This document shows positions 50,085 to 58,326 of a stretch of 64,000 nt of DNA, in pieces (position 1 is the stretch's first letter; the number at the start of each line of letters is the position of its first letter). The notes under the pieces were generated by a model. The model was not told where the DNA came from. It saw nothing but the letters and a program-made list of their open reading frames with translations, and searched no databases. Origin of the DNA: Streptomyces plumbidurans (GTDB lineage: Bacteria; Actinomycetota; Actinomycetes; Streptomycetales; Streptomycetaceae); assembly GCF_019857225.1 (NCBI RefSeq), contig NZ_JAFJSY010000009.1:1-64000 (forward strand). Direction: 5' to 3'. The position numbers and the translations under genes were made by a program.

Positions 50085-51476
50085 GTGTACACGGGTGGCG
50101 TCGGCGCGGGCAGGGTCTTTGTTCTCTCGAAGGAGGGAGATCCCCTCATGCCCTGCCACCCCGCTCGCGCCCGTGAGCTGCTGGGCAAGGGACGGGCTGT
50201 CGTCGCCCGGTACGTTCCCTTCACGATCCGGCTGAAGGACCGGACACTCGCCGACTCTGAAGTCGACGGGGTTCAATTGCGCATCGATCCCGGTTCCAAG
50301 GGCACCGGTCTGCACCTGACCGACGAGAAGAAAGGAATCAACGAGCAGGGCGTCACCGGCACCGTCCGACGTGGCCTAATCTCCTTCGAACTCCAGCACC
50401 GCGGCGATCAGATCCGTGGACGCATGCAGCAGCGCGCCGGATATCGGCGCAGGCGCCGCTCGGCCAACTGCCGCTACCGCGCGCCCCGTTCCGACAATCG
50501 GACTCGCCCGGGGAGCTGGTTGCCGCCTTCGCTGCGCCATCGCGTCGACACCGTCTTCTCCGAGGCCGCACGCCTGTGCCGCTACGCACCCGTCGCCGAG
50601 ATCCACGTGGAGAGTGGTGGCTTCGACACGCACTCGATGAGCACGGGCAGACCTCTGCGCGGAGCCGGGTACACCCAGGGAACGCTCGCCGGTACTGACG
50701 CCCGTGCGTACCTCCACGCCCGGTGGAACAGTTCATGCAGCCACTGCGGCATCACCGGCGTACCACTGAACATCGAGCACGTCCGCCCCCGAAGCCGAGG
50801 CGGCTCGAGCCGCATTTCCAACCTTGTTCTCGCCTGCGTCCCCTGCAACATGCGGAAAGGAACCCTGCCCGTCGAGGTCTTCCTCGCCGCGTCCCCGGAC
50901 CGGCTCGCGAAGATCCTCCAGCAGGGCGAGACGCCCCTTCATGACGCCGCCGCAATGAATGCCACCCGATGGCCACTGAGGGAAGCGCTCTCGAGCCTCG
51001 GCAGACCGGTGTTCGGCTGGCCAGGAGGCCTCACCAAGCGGAACCGCGCTGCCATGGGGCTGGACAAGTCGCACACTCTCGACGCGCTGTCCGTCGGACA
51101 CCTGGCCCACGAGTCCGGCGACGCAATCGTTCGTTTCCCGTCCCAGGTTCTCGTCCTCAAGGCAACAGGACGCGGCTCCTACGCGCGCACGACTCCCGAC
51201 CGATTCGGGTTTCCGCGGCTCCGGCGCGCCCGCACCAAGCAGCACTTCGGATACGTCACCGGAGACCTCGTACGGACCACCGTGCCCACGGGCAAGTGGG
51301 CGGGCACATGGACCGGCCGCATCTGCGTGCGGGCCAGAGGACAGCACAGCCTCAGCACGTCCAAAGGCCGCATCAACGTCTCCCACCGGCATCTGCGGCT
51401 ACTGCAGAGGGGCGACGGCTACGACTACAGCACCCGCCCGGAACCCCCGCCGTCAATATCCCGGAAAACCGGTTGA
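49818..51476 (+). CDS. iscB: IscB-type RNA-guided HNH/RuvC endonuclease
   Basis: 552 residues from the ATG at 49818 (SD GGGAGG); the true start may be the GTG at 50085 (463 residues), because the first 90 residues do not look like IscB and overlap the candidate omega RNA. Domains in order (552-residue numbering): PLMP domain (VFVLSKEGDPLMPCHPARA, about 100-118), RuvC-I RIDPGSKGTG (Asp157), Arg-rich bridge helix (QQRAGYRRRRRSAN), RuvC-II IHVESGG (Glu265), HNH with CSHC...NIEHVRPRSRGG...CVPC (Cys307, 310, 340, 343; His321), RuvC-III KSHTLDALSVGH (His419, Asp422), then the TAM-interacting C-domain ending HLRLLQRGDGYDY. All nuclease residues are intact, so both strands should be cut. No TnpA gene is adjacent. 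Codon use is less GC-rich than its neighbours, as for an acquired element. Confidence 0.9.
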   Translation: MTTLPAGEQTHQAVLPQQPALESVGADTPGSRDETAHGHLVAVRGAVGKHGRGETDGLGTCTRRRHVENAATAAEEAETGSGDAPAHEHVYTGGVGAGRVFVLSKEGDPLMPCHPARARELLGKGRAVVARYVPFTIRLKDRTLADSEVDGVQLRIDPGSKGTGLHLTDEKKGINEQGVTGTVRRGLISFELQHRGDQIRGRMQQRAGYRRRRRSANCRYRAPRSDNRTRPGSWLPPSLRHRVDTVFSEAARLCRYAPVAEIHVESGGFDTHSMSTGRPLRGAGYTQGTLAGTDARAYLHARWNSSCSHCGITGVPLNIEHVRPRSRGGSSRISNLVLACVPCNMRKGTLPVEVFLAASPDRLAKILQQGETPLHDAAAMNATRWPLREALSSLGRPVFGWPGGLTKRNRAAMGLDKSHTLDALSVGHLAHESGDAIVRFPSQVLVLKATGRGSYARTTPDRFGFPRLRRARTKQHFGYVTGDLVRTTVPTGKWAGTWTGRICVRARGQHSLSTSKGRINVSHRHLRLLQRGDGYDYSTRPEPPPSISRKTG

Positions 51477-51501
51477 TCGGTGGCCGACCGGTTCCTAGTG
51501 T
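51473..51501 (+). promoter_or_regulatory. Promoter of the 12-codon ORF transcript
   Basis: TTGATC (51473-51478), 17-bp spacer, TAGTGT (51496-51501). The -35 overlaps the IscB stop codon. Expected start is near 51508. Confidence 0.6.
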
Positions 51502-51533
51502 GTGGCCTACGTCGAAAGGAGGTGATCGGGTAC

Positions 51534-51572
51534 ATGAGTGACACCCGGACGCGCGAGGTGGCTGCGGGCTAG
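51534..51572 (+). CDS. 12-residue leader-like peptide ORF
   Basis: MSDTRTREVAAG, followed by TAG. The ribosome site is complementary to 14 bases of the 16S rRNA 3' end, far stronger than for ordinary genes here. No downstream gene is close on this strand (pdxH is convergent), so it is not an obvious attenuator. Confidence 0.5.
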   Translation: MSDTRTREVAAG

Positions 51573-51653
51573 CGGCTCGCCACCACATCAAGTGCGGTGC
51601 CGGACCAGCGCGTGCTAGAGACGTGCAGCCGGCCCAATCCCAAGCAGTCACCC

Positions 51654-51724
51654 GACCCGCGAGCTCGCCGGTACGTCCGGCCGGCTCCTCCGCCGTGAGG
51701 CGGGGGGACCCGAGCTCGCGGGTC
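51654..51724. terminator. Terminator after the small transcript
   Basis: Stem GACCCGCGAGCTCG / CGAGCTCGCGGGTC with a structured loop, between the small transcript and the convergent pdxH gene. Confidence 0.75.
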
Positions 51725-51774
51725 GTCTGCGTTTCAGGGGCATTCCCCCGCTCCTCAGGGATGATCTCTGCCCC

Positions 51775-52443
51775 TCAGGGGCTGAGCCGCTCCACGCTCC
51801 AGCCTCCGTCCGCCTCCGCCACGTATCGCAAGCGGTCGTGCAGCCTGTTTTCGCGGCCCTGCCAGAACTCGACGGTCCGGGGGGCGACGCGGAAGCCGCC
51901 CCAGTTCGGGGGGACCGGGACCTGTTCGCCCTCGGGGTAGCGGGCGGCGAGGGTGGCGTACGAGGCGTCGAGGTCGGCGCGGGAGGCGACCACGCTGGAC
52001 TGGGCGCTGGCCCAGGCGCCGAGTTGGGAGCCGTGTGGGCGGGTGCGGAAGTAGGCGGCGGTCTCGTCGCGGCCGGTGCGGCGGGCGATGCCCGAGACGA
52101 TGACCTGGCGGGCCATCGGGTGCCAGGGGAAGAGCAGCGTGACGTACGGGTTCTCCGCGAGGTCGGCGGCCTTGCGGGAGCCGTAGTTGGTGTAGAAGAC
52201 GAAGCCCTGCTCGTCGAAGTGCTTGAGCAGCACGGTGCGTGAGGAGGGGTGGCCCTCGGCGTTCGCCGTGGAGACGATCATGGCGTTCGGCTCGAAGAGG
52301 TGGGCCTCGGTGGCGGCCTGCTCGAACCAGCGGGCGAACTGTGCCACCGGGGTGGCGGCCAGGTCGGTCTCGGCGAGCCCTTCGGCCCGATACTGCTTGC
52401 GCATGGCGGAGGGATCGAGGGGGACGGCGTCTCGGTCGGTCAC
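51775..52443 (-). CDS. pdxH: Pyridoxine/pyridoxamine 5'-phosphate oxidase
   Basis: 222 residues from the GTG at 52443. Canonical PdxH sequence: [49 protein letters not shown] (FMN-binding RTVLLK and SRK), [24 protein letters not shown], and the C-terminal [17 protein letters not shown]. It makes pyridoxal 5'-phosphate in the B6 salvage pathway. It is divergent from citrate synthase. A divergent paralogue is at 7152-7817. Confidence 0.95.
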   Translation of the reverse strand: MTDRDAVPLDPSAMRKQYRAEGLAETDLAATPVAQFARWFEQAATEAHLFEPNAMIVSTANAEGHPSSRTVLLKHFDEQGFVFYTNYGSRKAADLAENPYVTLLFPWHPMARQVIVSGIARRTGRDETAAYFRTRPHGSQLGAWASAQSSVVASRADLDASYATLAARYPEGEQVPVPPNWGGFRVAPRTVEFWQGRENRLHDRLRYVAEADGGWSVERLSP

Positions 52444-52686
52444 GCGGTCATCCTGCCGTATGCGCGCGTGCCCTCCGGTGCCGTGTCCCGCATCATGGAG
52501 GAAGGGGAGATGGCACTGAGTGCCGCGAAGGCTCCCCAAAACTGGCACTCGGATATATCGTGCTGGTTCCGTTCTGGTTGAGGCACCGGAAGCACGGGGC
52601 ATCACCTGGGGGGCCGCCCAGGACCTCGAGTCGCGGCAGCGACCGGGGAGCCGGCCGGCGGGCCACCACCTATGTCGTGCACGTCT

Positions 52687-52725
52687 TCGTACAAATCTGT
52701 CGTACATATCTGCCGTACACATCAC
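52687..52725 (+). promoter_or_regulatory. Three 13-bp direct repeats in the citrate synthase promoter
   Basis: TCGTACAAATCTG, TCGTACATATCTG and CCGTACACATCAC lie head to tail, ending 13 bp before the ATG at 52739. This resembles a multi-site activator or repressor binding region. Confidence 0.55.
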
Positions 52726-52738
52726 GAGGAGCCGCCTG

Positions 52739-53839
52739 ATGTCCGACTTCGTACCCGGACTCGAGGGAGTCGTCGCGTTCGAGACGGAGATCGCCGAACC
52801 GGACAAGGAGGGCGGCGCCCTTCGCTACCGGGGCGTCGACATCGAGGACCTGGTCGGTCATGTCTCGTTCGGCAATGTCTGGGGGCTGCTGGTCGACGGC
52901 GCCTTCAACCCGGGCCTGCCGCCCGCCGAGCCGTTCCCGATCCCCGTGCACTCCGGTGACATCCGCGTGGACGTGCAGTCGGCGCTGGCGATGCTGGCGC
53001 CGGTGTGGGGCCTGAAACCGCTGCTGGACATCGACACCGAGCAGGCCCGCGCGGACCTCGCCCGGGCGGCCGTGATGGCCCTGTCCTACGTCGCCCAGTC
53101 CGCCCGCGGGCAGGGGCGGCCGATGGTGCCGCAGCGGGAGATCGACAAGGCCCGCTCGATCACCGAGCGCTTCATGATCCGCTGGCGGGGCGAGCCCGAC
53201 CCCAAGCATGTGGCGGCCGTCGACGCGTACTGGACCTCCGCCGCGGAGCACGGCATGAACGCCTCCACGTTCACGGCGCGGGTGATCGCGTCGACCGGTG
53301 CGGACGTGGCGGCGGCGCTGTCGGGTGCCGTAGGGGCGATGTCGGGGCCGCTGCACGGCGGTGCGCCCTCGCGGGTGCTCGGCATGATCGAGGAGATCGA
53401 GCGGACCGGGGACGCCGGGGCGTATGTGAAGCAGGCGCTGGACAAGGGCGAGCGGCTGATGGGCTTCGGGCACCGCGTGTACCGCGCGGAGGACCCACGC
53501 GCGCGTGTGCTGCGCCGTACGGCCCGTGAGCTGGGCGCTCCGCGCTTCGAGGTGGCCGAGGCGCTGGAGAAGGCCGCCTTGGAGGAGCTGCACGCGCGCC
53601 GCCCGGACCGGGTTCTCGCGACCAACGTCGAGTTCTGGGCGGCGATCGTCCTCGACTTCGCCGAGGTCCCGGCACACATGTTCACCTCGATGTTCACCTG
53701 CGCCCGCACGGCCGGCTGGTCGGCCCACATCCTGGAACAGAAGCGAACGGGCCGCCTGGTACGACCGTCGGCCCGTTACGTGGGGCCGGGGGCGCGGGGG
53801 CCGCAGGAGATCGAGGGCTACGGCGACATCGCGCACTGA
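52739..53839 (+). CDS. citA: Citrate synthase (second, short type)
   Basis: 366 residues; GAGGAG lies seven bases before the ATG. Citrate-synthase motifs include [22 protein letters not shown] (catalytic His), [18 protein letters not shown] (second His region) and a late catalytic Asp in [17 protein letters not shown]. It condenses acetyl-CoA with oxaloacetate, or might act as a methylcitrate synthase; the two cannot be told apart by eye. The gene is preceded by three direct repeats, so regulation differs from housekeeping. Confidence 0.93.
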   Translation: MSDFVPGLEGVVAFETEIAEPDKEGGALRYRGVDIEDLVGHVSFGNVWGLLVDGAFNPGLPPAEPFPIPVHSGDIRVDVQSALAMLAPVWGLKPLLDIDTEQARADLARAAVMALSYVAQSARGQGRPMVPQREIDKARSITERFMIRWRGEPDPKHVAAVDAYWTSAAEHGMNASTFTARVIASTGADVAAALSGAVGAMSGPLHGGAPSRVLGMIEEIERTGDAGAYVKQALDKGERLMGFGHRVYRAEDPRARVLRRTARELGAPRFEVAEALEKAALEELHARRPDRVLATNVEFWAAIVLDFAEVPAHMFTSMFTCARTAGWSAHILEQKRTGRLVRPSARYVGPGARGPQEIEGYGDIAH

Positions 53840-53931
53840 CCCGGGGCGGCGCGGTGACGTGGCTGCCCGGGCGCGCTCAGGTCACCCGCGGTGCCCAGGC
53901 GCCGAGCGCGCCCGCGCCCCCGCCGCGCACT

Positions 53932-54153
53932 CAGGCTGCCCAGGCCGCTCGGCGCACTCAAGCCGCCCGCGTTGCCCAGGCCGCCCGGCATGCCCAAGCC
54001 GCCCGGGGCATTCAGGCCGCCCGCGGTGCCCAGGCCGCCCGCGGACCCCAGACCGCCCGGCGCGCTCAGGCTGCCCGGCGCGCTCAGGCTGCCCGGCGCG
54101 CTCAAGCTCCCGGTGTGCCCAAGCTTCCGGCGCGCCCAGGCTGCCCGGTGACC
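53932..54153. repeat. 18-bp tandem repeat array
   Basis: About 12 copies of an 18-bp unit (consensus CAGGCCGCCCGGCGCGCT; two late units are 17 bp) fill the gap between the convergent citrate synthase and TetR genes and run up to the TetR stop codon. Because 18 is a multiple of three, every frame reads as a hexapeptide repeat. One minus-strand frame (53818-54105) gives SAPGGL-type repeats with a TTG start but is probably not a gene. Confidence 0.85.
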
Positions 54154-54774
54154 TCAGCCCAGCGCCGCGTCCAGCAGTAACGCCCACTGTGCCACCACCC
54201 GCTCCCGTCGTGCCCGGTCGTCGGTGAGGAGGTTGGCGAGGCCGAGGCCGCGGGCCATGTCCAGCAGGCCCTGGACGGTTTCGCGTACGCCGGGGCGGGA
54301 CTCGTCGGCGCCGAGGAGTTCCACGGCGATACGGTGGGTCTCGCGGCCGACGCGGGCCTCCAGTTCTGTGACCCGGGGGCGCAGCTGCTCCTCGTCACTG
54401 GCGGCGACCCACAGGTGGAGGGCGGCCCGGAACAGCGGGCCGGTGAAGAGGTCGACGAGTGCGGCCACCACGGCTCGGCGGTCCCCGGCGGTGCCGTCGG
54501 GGAACAGGACGCGGATCGCCGTGGACCGTTCCTCGGCGACGTATTCGACGGCGGCCGTGAAGAGGTCCTCGCGGGTGGGGAAGTGGTGCTGGGCGGCGCC
54601 GCGGGAGACGCCGGCGCGTTCGGCGACGACGGCGACCGTGGAGCCCGCCCAGCCGTGTTCGGCGAGGCAGGCCACGGCGGCTTCCAGGAGCCGCTGCCGG
54701 GTGGCCCGGCTGCGGTCCTGCTTGGGCACCCGGTCACGGTCACGGTCGCGGTCGACCGAGGTCACGGCAGCCAT
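54154..54774 (-). CDS. TetR-family regulator of the catabolic operon
   Basis: 206 residues; HTH about residues 20-65 (ATRQRLLEAAVACLAEHGWAGSTVAVVAERAGVSRGAAQHHFPTREDLF). It is the last gene of the 54-64 kb minus-strand operon, one base after the enoyl-CoA hydratase stop, so it is probably an autoregulated repressor sensing a CoA thioester. The operon promoter is outside the window. Confidence 0.92.
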   Translation of the reverse strand: MAAVTSVDRDRDRDRVPKQDRSRATRQRLLEAAVACLAEHGWAGSTVAVVAERAGVSRGAAQHHFPTREDLFTAAVEYVAEERSTAIRVLFPDGTAGDRRAVVAALVDLFTGPLFRAALHLWVAASDEEQLRPRVTELEARVGRETHRIAVELLGADESRPGVRETVQGLLDMARGLGLANLLTDDRARRERVVAQWALLLDAALG

Positions 54775-54775
54775 C

Positions 54776-55510
54776 TCACAGCACCCATGGAGGATCTTTT
54801 CGTTCGAGGAAGGCCGTCATCCCCTCGCGGGCCTCTGGGGAGGCGAACAGCCGGGCCGAGAGTGCGGTGAGATCGGCCGCGTCACGGTCGAATGTCTCGA
54901 GCACCTTAGCCGTGAGCAGCGCTTTCGTCTCCGCCAGCCCTTGGGGAGCGGACCTGCGCAGACCGTCGAGGATCGGGGCGAGCGCCTCGTCGACGTCGTC
55001 TCCCGCGACCGTCAGCAGGCCGATGCGGGCGGCTTCGGCGGCGTCGAAGCGCTCGCCGGTGAGGTAGTAGCGGGCCAGCGCGCGGGGGTCGGTGCGGGGC
55101 AGCAGGGGCAGGGAGATGACCGCGGGGGCCACCCCGATGCGGACCTCCGTGAAGGCGAAGCTCGCCGTGCTGGAGGCCGCCGTGATGTCGCAGGCGGCGA
55201 GCAGGCCGAGGCCGCCCGCCCGTACGTGTCCGGTGACCCGGGCGACAACGGGTTTGGGCAGGGTGACGATCTGCCGGAGCAGGTCCACCAGGGCATCGGG
55301 GTGCGGCGGGTCGCGCAGGTCGGCGCCCGCGCTGAAGGTGTTGCCGGTGTGGGTGAGGACGATCGCGCGTACGTCGCCGTCCTTGGCGCAGTCCGTCAGC
55401 GCGTCCGCCAGTTCTCCTACGAGGGCTGCCGACAGGGCGTTGCGGTTGGCGGTGGAGTCGAGGCTGAGAGTCTCGACTCCACGCGCGCGCGTGCGGGCGA
55501 TCAGGGTCAC
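54776..55510 (-). CDS. Enoyl-CoA hydratase/isomerase family protein
   Basis: 244 residues from the GTG at 55510, overlapping the ligase stop (GTGA). Crotonase motifs are VLTHTGNTFSAGADLRDP, VARVTGHVRAGGLGLLAACDITAAS and FAFTEVRIGVAPAVISLPLLPR. The catalytic-Glu region reads EVRIGVAPA, so Glu is present at one of the two usual positions only. It probably hydrates the unsaturated acyl-CoA made by the operon's dehydrogenase or carboxylase (AtuE/LiuC-like role). Confidence 0.92.
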   Translation of the reverse strand: MTLIARTRARGVETLSLDSTANRNALSAALVGELADALTDCAKDGDVRAIVLTHTGNTFSAGADLRDPPHPDALVDLLRQIVTLPKPVVARVTGHVRAGGLGLLAACDITAASSTASFAFTEVRIGVAPAVISLPLLPRTDPRALARYYLTGERFDAAEAARIGLLTVAGDDVDEALAPILDGLRRSAPQGLAETKALLTAKVLETFDRDAADLTALSARLFASPEAREGMTAFLERKDPPWVL

Positions 55511-57084
55511 GTGCGCTCCCTCAGCGCCCTCAGTTCGCGGCGCAGGATCTTGCCGGAGGCGGCCCGGGGGACGCCGTCGATGAAGGTGACGTGCCGGACG
55601 CGCTTGTAGGGGGCGACGTTTTCGGCGACGTACATCATGACCTCCCCCTCGGAGAGGCCGGACGCGTTCGGCTGGCGCACCACGTAGGCGTGCGGGACTT
55701 CGTTGTTGTCCTCGTTGTAGACGCCGATGACGGCGGCGTCGGCGATGCCGGGGTGGGTCAGCAGGAGGGCCTCGAGTTCGGCGGGTGCCACCTGGAACCC
55801 CTTGTACTTGATGAGTTCCTTGACCCGGTCGACGACGAACAGCCAGCCGTCCTCGTCGACATGGCCCACGTCTCCGGTGTGCAGCCAGCCGTCGGGGTCG
55901 ATCATCTGGGCGGTGGCGTCGGGGCGGCCGAGGTAGCCCTTCATGACCTGGGGGCCGCGGATGAGGATCTCTCCGGACTCGTCGGCGGGGAGGTCCTTGT
56001 CGGGGTCGTCGAGGGAGACGATGCGCATCTCGGTGCCGGCGATGAGCTTGCCGACGGTTCCGGGCGGTGCGTCGTGCATGGCGGCGAGCGGTACGACGTG
56101 GGTTCCGGGCGACAGTTCCGTCATGCCGTAGGCCTGGCCGACGGGCGGCAGGCCGAGCCGGTGGGAGCAGGCGGCGGCCAGTGAGGCGTCCAGGGGGGCG
56201 GCGGCGCTGATGATGTATTTCAGCGACGACAGGTCGTACTGGGCCACCAAGGGGTGCTTGGCGAGGGCCAGCACGATGGGCGGGGCCACGAACAGGCCGG
56301 TGATGCGGTGGTTCTGGATGGCCGCGAGGAAGGTCTCCAGCTCGAAGCGGGGCAGGACGACCACCGTGGAGCCCTGCCGGAGCGGGGCGTTCATCAGGGC
56401 CGTCAGGCCGTAGATGTGGAAGAAGGGCAGGACGGCGAGGATGCGGTCGCCGGGGGTGGCCGGAATGAGCGGTTCGAGCTGGGCGAGGTTGGTGCCGATC
56501 TGGCGGTGGGTGAGCATCACGCCCTTGGGGATGCCGGTGGTCCCCGAGGAGTACGGCAGAACGGCGATGTCCTCGACGGGGTCGATGTCGACCTGCGGTT
56601 CCGGGGCGGTGGAGGCCAGCATGTCGATCAGCGACCGGTGTCCGGGTGCGCTGTCGCAGACGAAGATCTCCTCGACGCCGCCCGCGAGTTCGGCCGCTCG
56701 GCGTGCCGTCTCCAGCAGCGGCGAGACGGTGACGATCCACCGGGCCGCCGAGTCCTTGAGCTGCTTGCCGAACTCCTCGGCGGTGGCGAGCGGGTGCACG
56801 GTGGTGACGGAGGCGCCCGCGCGCGTGGCGGCGTAGAAGGCGGTCGGGAAGGCGATGGTGTTGGGGCTGTGCAGGGCCAGCACATCGCCCTTGCGTACGC
56901 CCGCCTCGGCGAGCGCGGCCGCGACGCGCCGGTGGAAGCGGTCGAGTTGGTCGTACGAGAGGGTGGTGCCGTCGGTCCCGTCGATCAGGGCGGGCGCGTC
57001 CCCGAACTCGGTGGCCCGGCCCAACACGGCCTCGTGGATGGGGACTTCGAGAGGCGGGATGTCGGCGTACTCGCTGCGGAACAC
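55507..57084 (-). CDS. Cinnamate/4-coumarate:CoA ligase-type enzyme
   Basis: 525 residues; the GTG at 57084 has GGAGG four bases upstream. ANL motifs are PYSSGTTGIPKGVMLTH, YGMTELSPGTHVVPL and WLHTGDVGHVDEDGWLFVVDRVKELIKYKGFQVAPAELE, with the C-terminal PRAASGKILRREL Lys. From memory it is very close to S. coelicolor SCO4383 (ScCCL), shown to activate cinnamate and 4-coumarate (Kaneko and co-workers, 2003). In this operon it may serve a terpenoid or branched acid rather than phenylpropanoids. It overlaps the hydratase gene by 4 bp. Confidence 0.93.
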   Translation of the reverse strand: MFRSEYADIPPLEVPIHEAVLGRATEFGDAPALIDGTDGTTLSYDQLDRFHRRVAAALAEAGVRKGDVLALHSPNTIAFPTAFYAATRAGASVTTVHPLATAEEFGKQLKDSAARWIVTVSPLLETARRAAELAGGVEEIFVCDSAPGHRSLIDMLASTAPEPQVDIDPVEDIAVLPYSSGTTGIPKGVMLTHRQIGTNLAQLEPLIPATPGDRILAVLPFFHIYGLTALMNAPLRQGSTVVVLPRFELETFLAAIQNHRITGLFVAPPIVLALAKHPLVAQYDLSSLKYIISAAAPLDASLAAACSHRLGLPPVGQAYGMTELSPGTHVVPLAAMHDAPPGTVGKLIAGTEMRIVSLDDPDKDLPADESGEILIRGPQVMKGYLGRPDATAQMIDPDGWLHTGDVGHVDEDGWLFVVDRVKELIKYKGFQVAPAELEALLLTHPGIADAAVIGVYNEDNNEVPHAYVVRQPNASGLSEGEVMMYVAENVAPYKRVRHVTFIDGVPRAASGKILRRELRALRERT

Positions 57085-57104
57085 GGTTCCTCCAAGGCGA
57101 CGGC

Positions 57105-58241
57105 CTAATACGACTTGGGCAGACCCAGGGTCTGGTGGGAGACGTAGTTGAGAATCATCTCCCGGCTCACCGGAGCAATACGAGCCACCCGCGAGGCGGT
57201 TATCAATGAGGCGAGCCCGAATTCCCGGGTGAGGCCGTTGCCGCCGAGGGTGTGCACGGACTGGTCGACCGCCCGCACGCACGCCTCCCCCGCCGCGTAC
57301 TTGGCCATGTTGGCGGCCTCACCTGCGCCGATGTCGTCCCCGGCGTCGTAGAGGTGAGCGGCCTTCTGCATCATCAGACGGGCGAGTTCGAGGTCGATGT
57401 GCGCCTGGGCGAGGGGGTGCGCGATGGCCTGGTGGGCGCCGATGGGCGTCTTCCAGACCTGGCGGTCGCGGGCGTACTCGACGGCGCGGGCGAGCGCGTA
57501 GCGGCCCATGCCGATCGCGAAGGCGGCGGTCATGACGCGCTCGGGGTTGAGGCCGGCGAAGAGTTGCAGCAGGCCGGCGTCCTCGTCGCCGACGAGCGCG
57601 TCGGCGGGCAGCCGTACGTCGTCGAGGGTCAGCTCGAACTGCTTCTCGAACGCGCTGAGTTCCATGTCGATCGCGCGCCGCTCGAAACCTTCCGCGTCGC
57701 GCGGGACGATGAACAGGCAGGGCTTGAGGTTGCCGGTGCGGGCGTCCTCGGTGCGGCCGACGATGAGGGTCGCGTCCGCGATGTCGACGCCGGAGACGAA
57801 GACCTTGCGGCCGGTGAGCAGCCAGTCGCCGGTGTCGGGGTCACGGCGGGCGGTGGTGGTGATGCGGTGGGAGTTGGAGCCGGCGTCGGGTTCGGTGATG
57901 CCGAAGGCCATGGTGCGGGTGCCGTCGGCGAGGCCCGGGAGCCATTTCTGTTTCTGGGTGTCGGTGCCGAAGCGGGAGATGACGGTGCCGCAGATCGCCG
58001 GGGAGACGATCATCATGAGCAGGGGGCTGCCGGCGGCGCCGAGTTCTTCCAGGACGATGGAGAGTTCTGCGATGCCTCCGCCGCCGCCTCCGTACTCCTC
58101 GGGGAGGTTGACGCCCAGGTAGCCGAGTTTTGCTGCTTCGGACCAGAGTTGGTCGCGGTCGTGGGTGCGGCCGTGGCGTTTGCCCAGGGCGGCTACTGAT
58201 GCGCGGAGCGCCTTGTGTTCTTCGGATTCGACGAGGGTCAT
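57105..58241 (-). CDS. Acyl-CoA dehydrogenase (isovaleryl/citronellyl-CoA type)
   Basis: 378 residues with all family motifs: FGITEPDAGSNSHRITTTARR, WLLTGRKVFVSGVDIADATLIV, and the C-terminal HTLGGNGLTREFGLASLITASRVARIAPVSREMILNYV. Placed between the CoA ligase and the biotin carboxylase genes, it would form the 2-enoyl-CoA that the carboxylase then carboxylates, as in leucine or acyclic-terpene catabolism (LiuA/AtuD roles). It is 20 bp upstream of the ligase gene. Confidence 0.93.
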   Translation of the reverse strand: MTLVESEEHKALRASVAALGKRHGRTHDRDQLWSEAAKLGYLGVNLPEEYGGGGGGIAELSIVLEELGAAGSPLLMMIVSPAICGTVISRFGTDTQKQKWLPGLADGTRTMAFGITEPDAGSNSHRITTTARRDPDTGDWLLTGRKVFVSGVDIADATLIVGRTEDARTGNLKPCLFIVPRDAEGFERRAIDMELSAFEKQFELTLDDVRLPADALVGDEDAGLLQLFAGLNPERVMTAAFAIGMGRYALARAVEYARDRQVWKTPIGAHQAIAHPLAQAHIDLELARLMMQKAAHLYDAGDDIGAGEAANMAKYAAGEACVRAVDQSVHTLGGNGLTREFGLASLITASRVARIAPVSREMILNYVSHQTLGLPKSY

Positions 58242-58261
58242 CAGGACTCCTTCGGGCTGCG

Positions 58262-58326
58262 GGTTGTCCGTGGTTGGTCGCGCTCGCGCGGCGGTAGCCG
58301 CAAATCGATACCGCCCCGCGCCCCTA
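58262..58326. repeat. Chimeric copy of the dispersed repeat
   Basis: GGTTGTCCGTGGTTGGTCGC matches the flank of the copy near 34861, and the end CCGCGCCCCTA matches its arm. The middle AGTTCCC is replaced by about 40 bp forming a GGCGGTA/TACCGCC hairpin. It lies between the carboxylase alpha stop and the acyl-CoA dehydrogenase start. Confidence 0.55.

Larger units (their letters stand above)
51508..51730 (+). ncRNA. Putative small mRNA/sRNA with 12-codon ORF and terminator
   Basis: From the predicted start near 51508 the transcript would carry a perfect extended Shine-Dalgarno (GAAAGGAGGTGATC, 51513-51526), the short ORF at 51534-51572, an 80-nt structured spacer and a terminator with a 14-bp stem (51654-51667 with 51711-51724) around an inner GTGA-capped hairpin. 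The arrangement suggests a small mRNA or dual-function RNA. Its role is unknown. Confidence 0.5.

Noticed and set aside
53818..54105. Minus-strand SAPGGL hexapeptide-repeat protein
   Set aside because: It exists only because the DNA repeat is 18 bp; TTG start, no convincing ribosome site, and equivalent repeats appear in the other frames.
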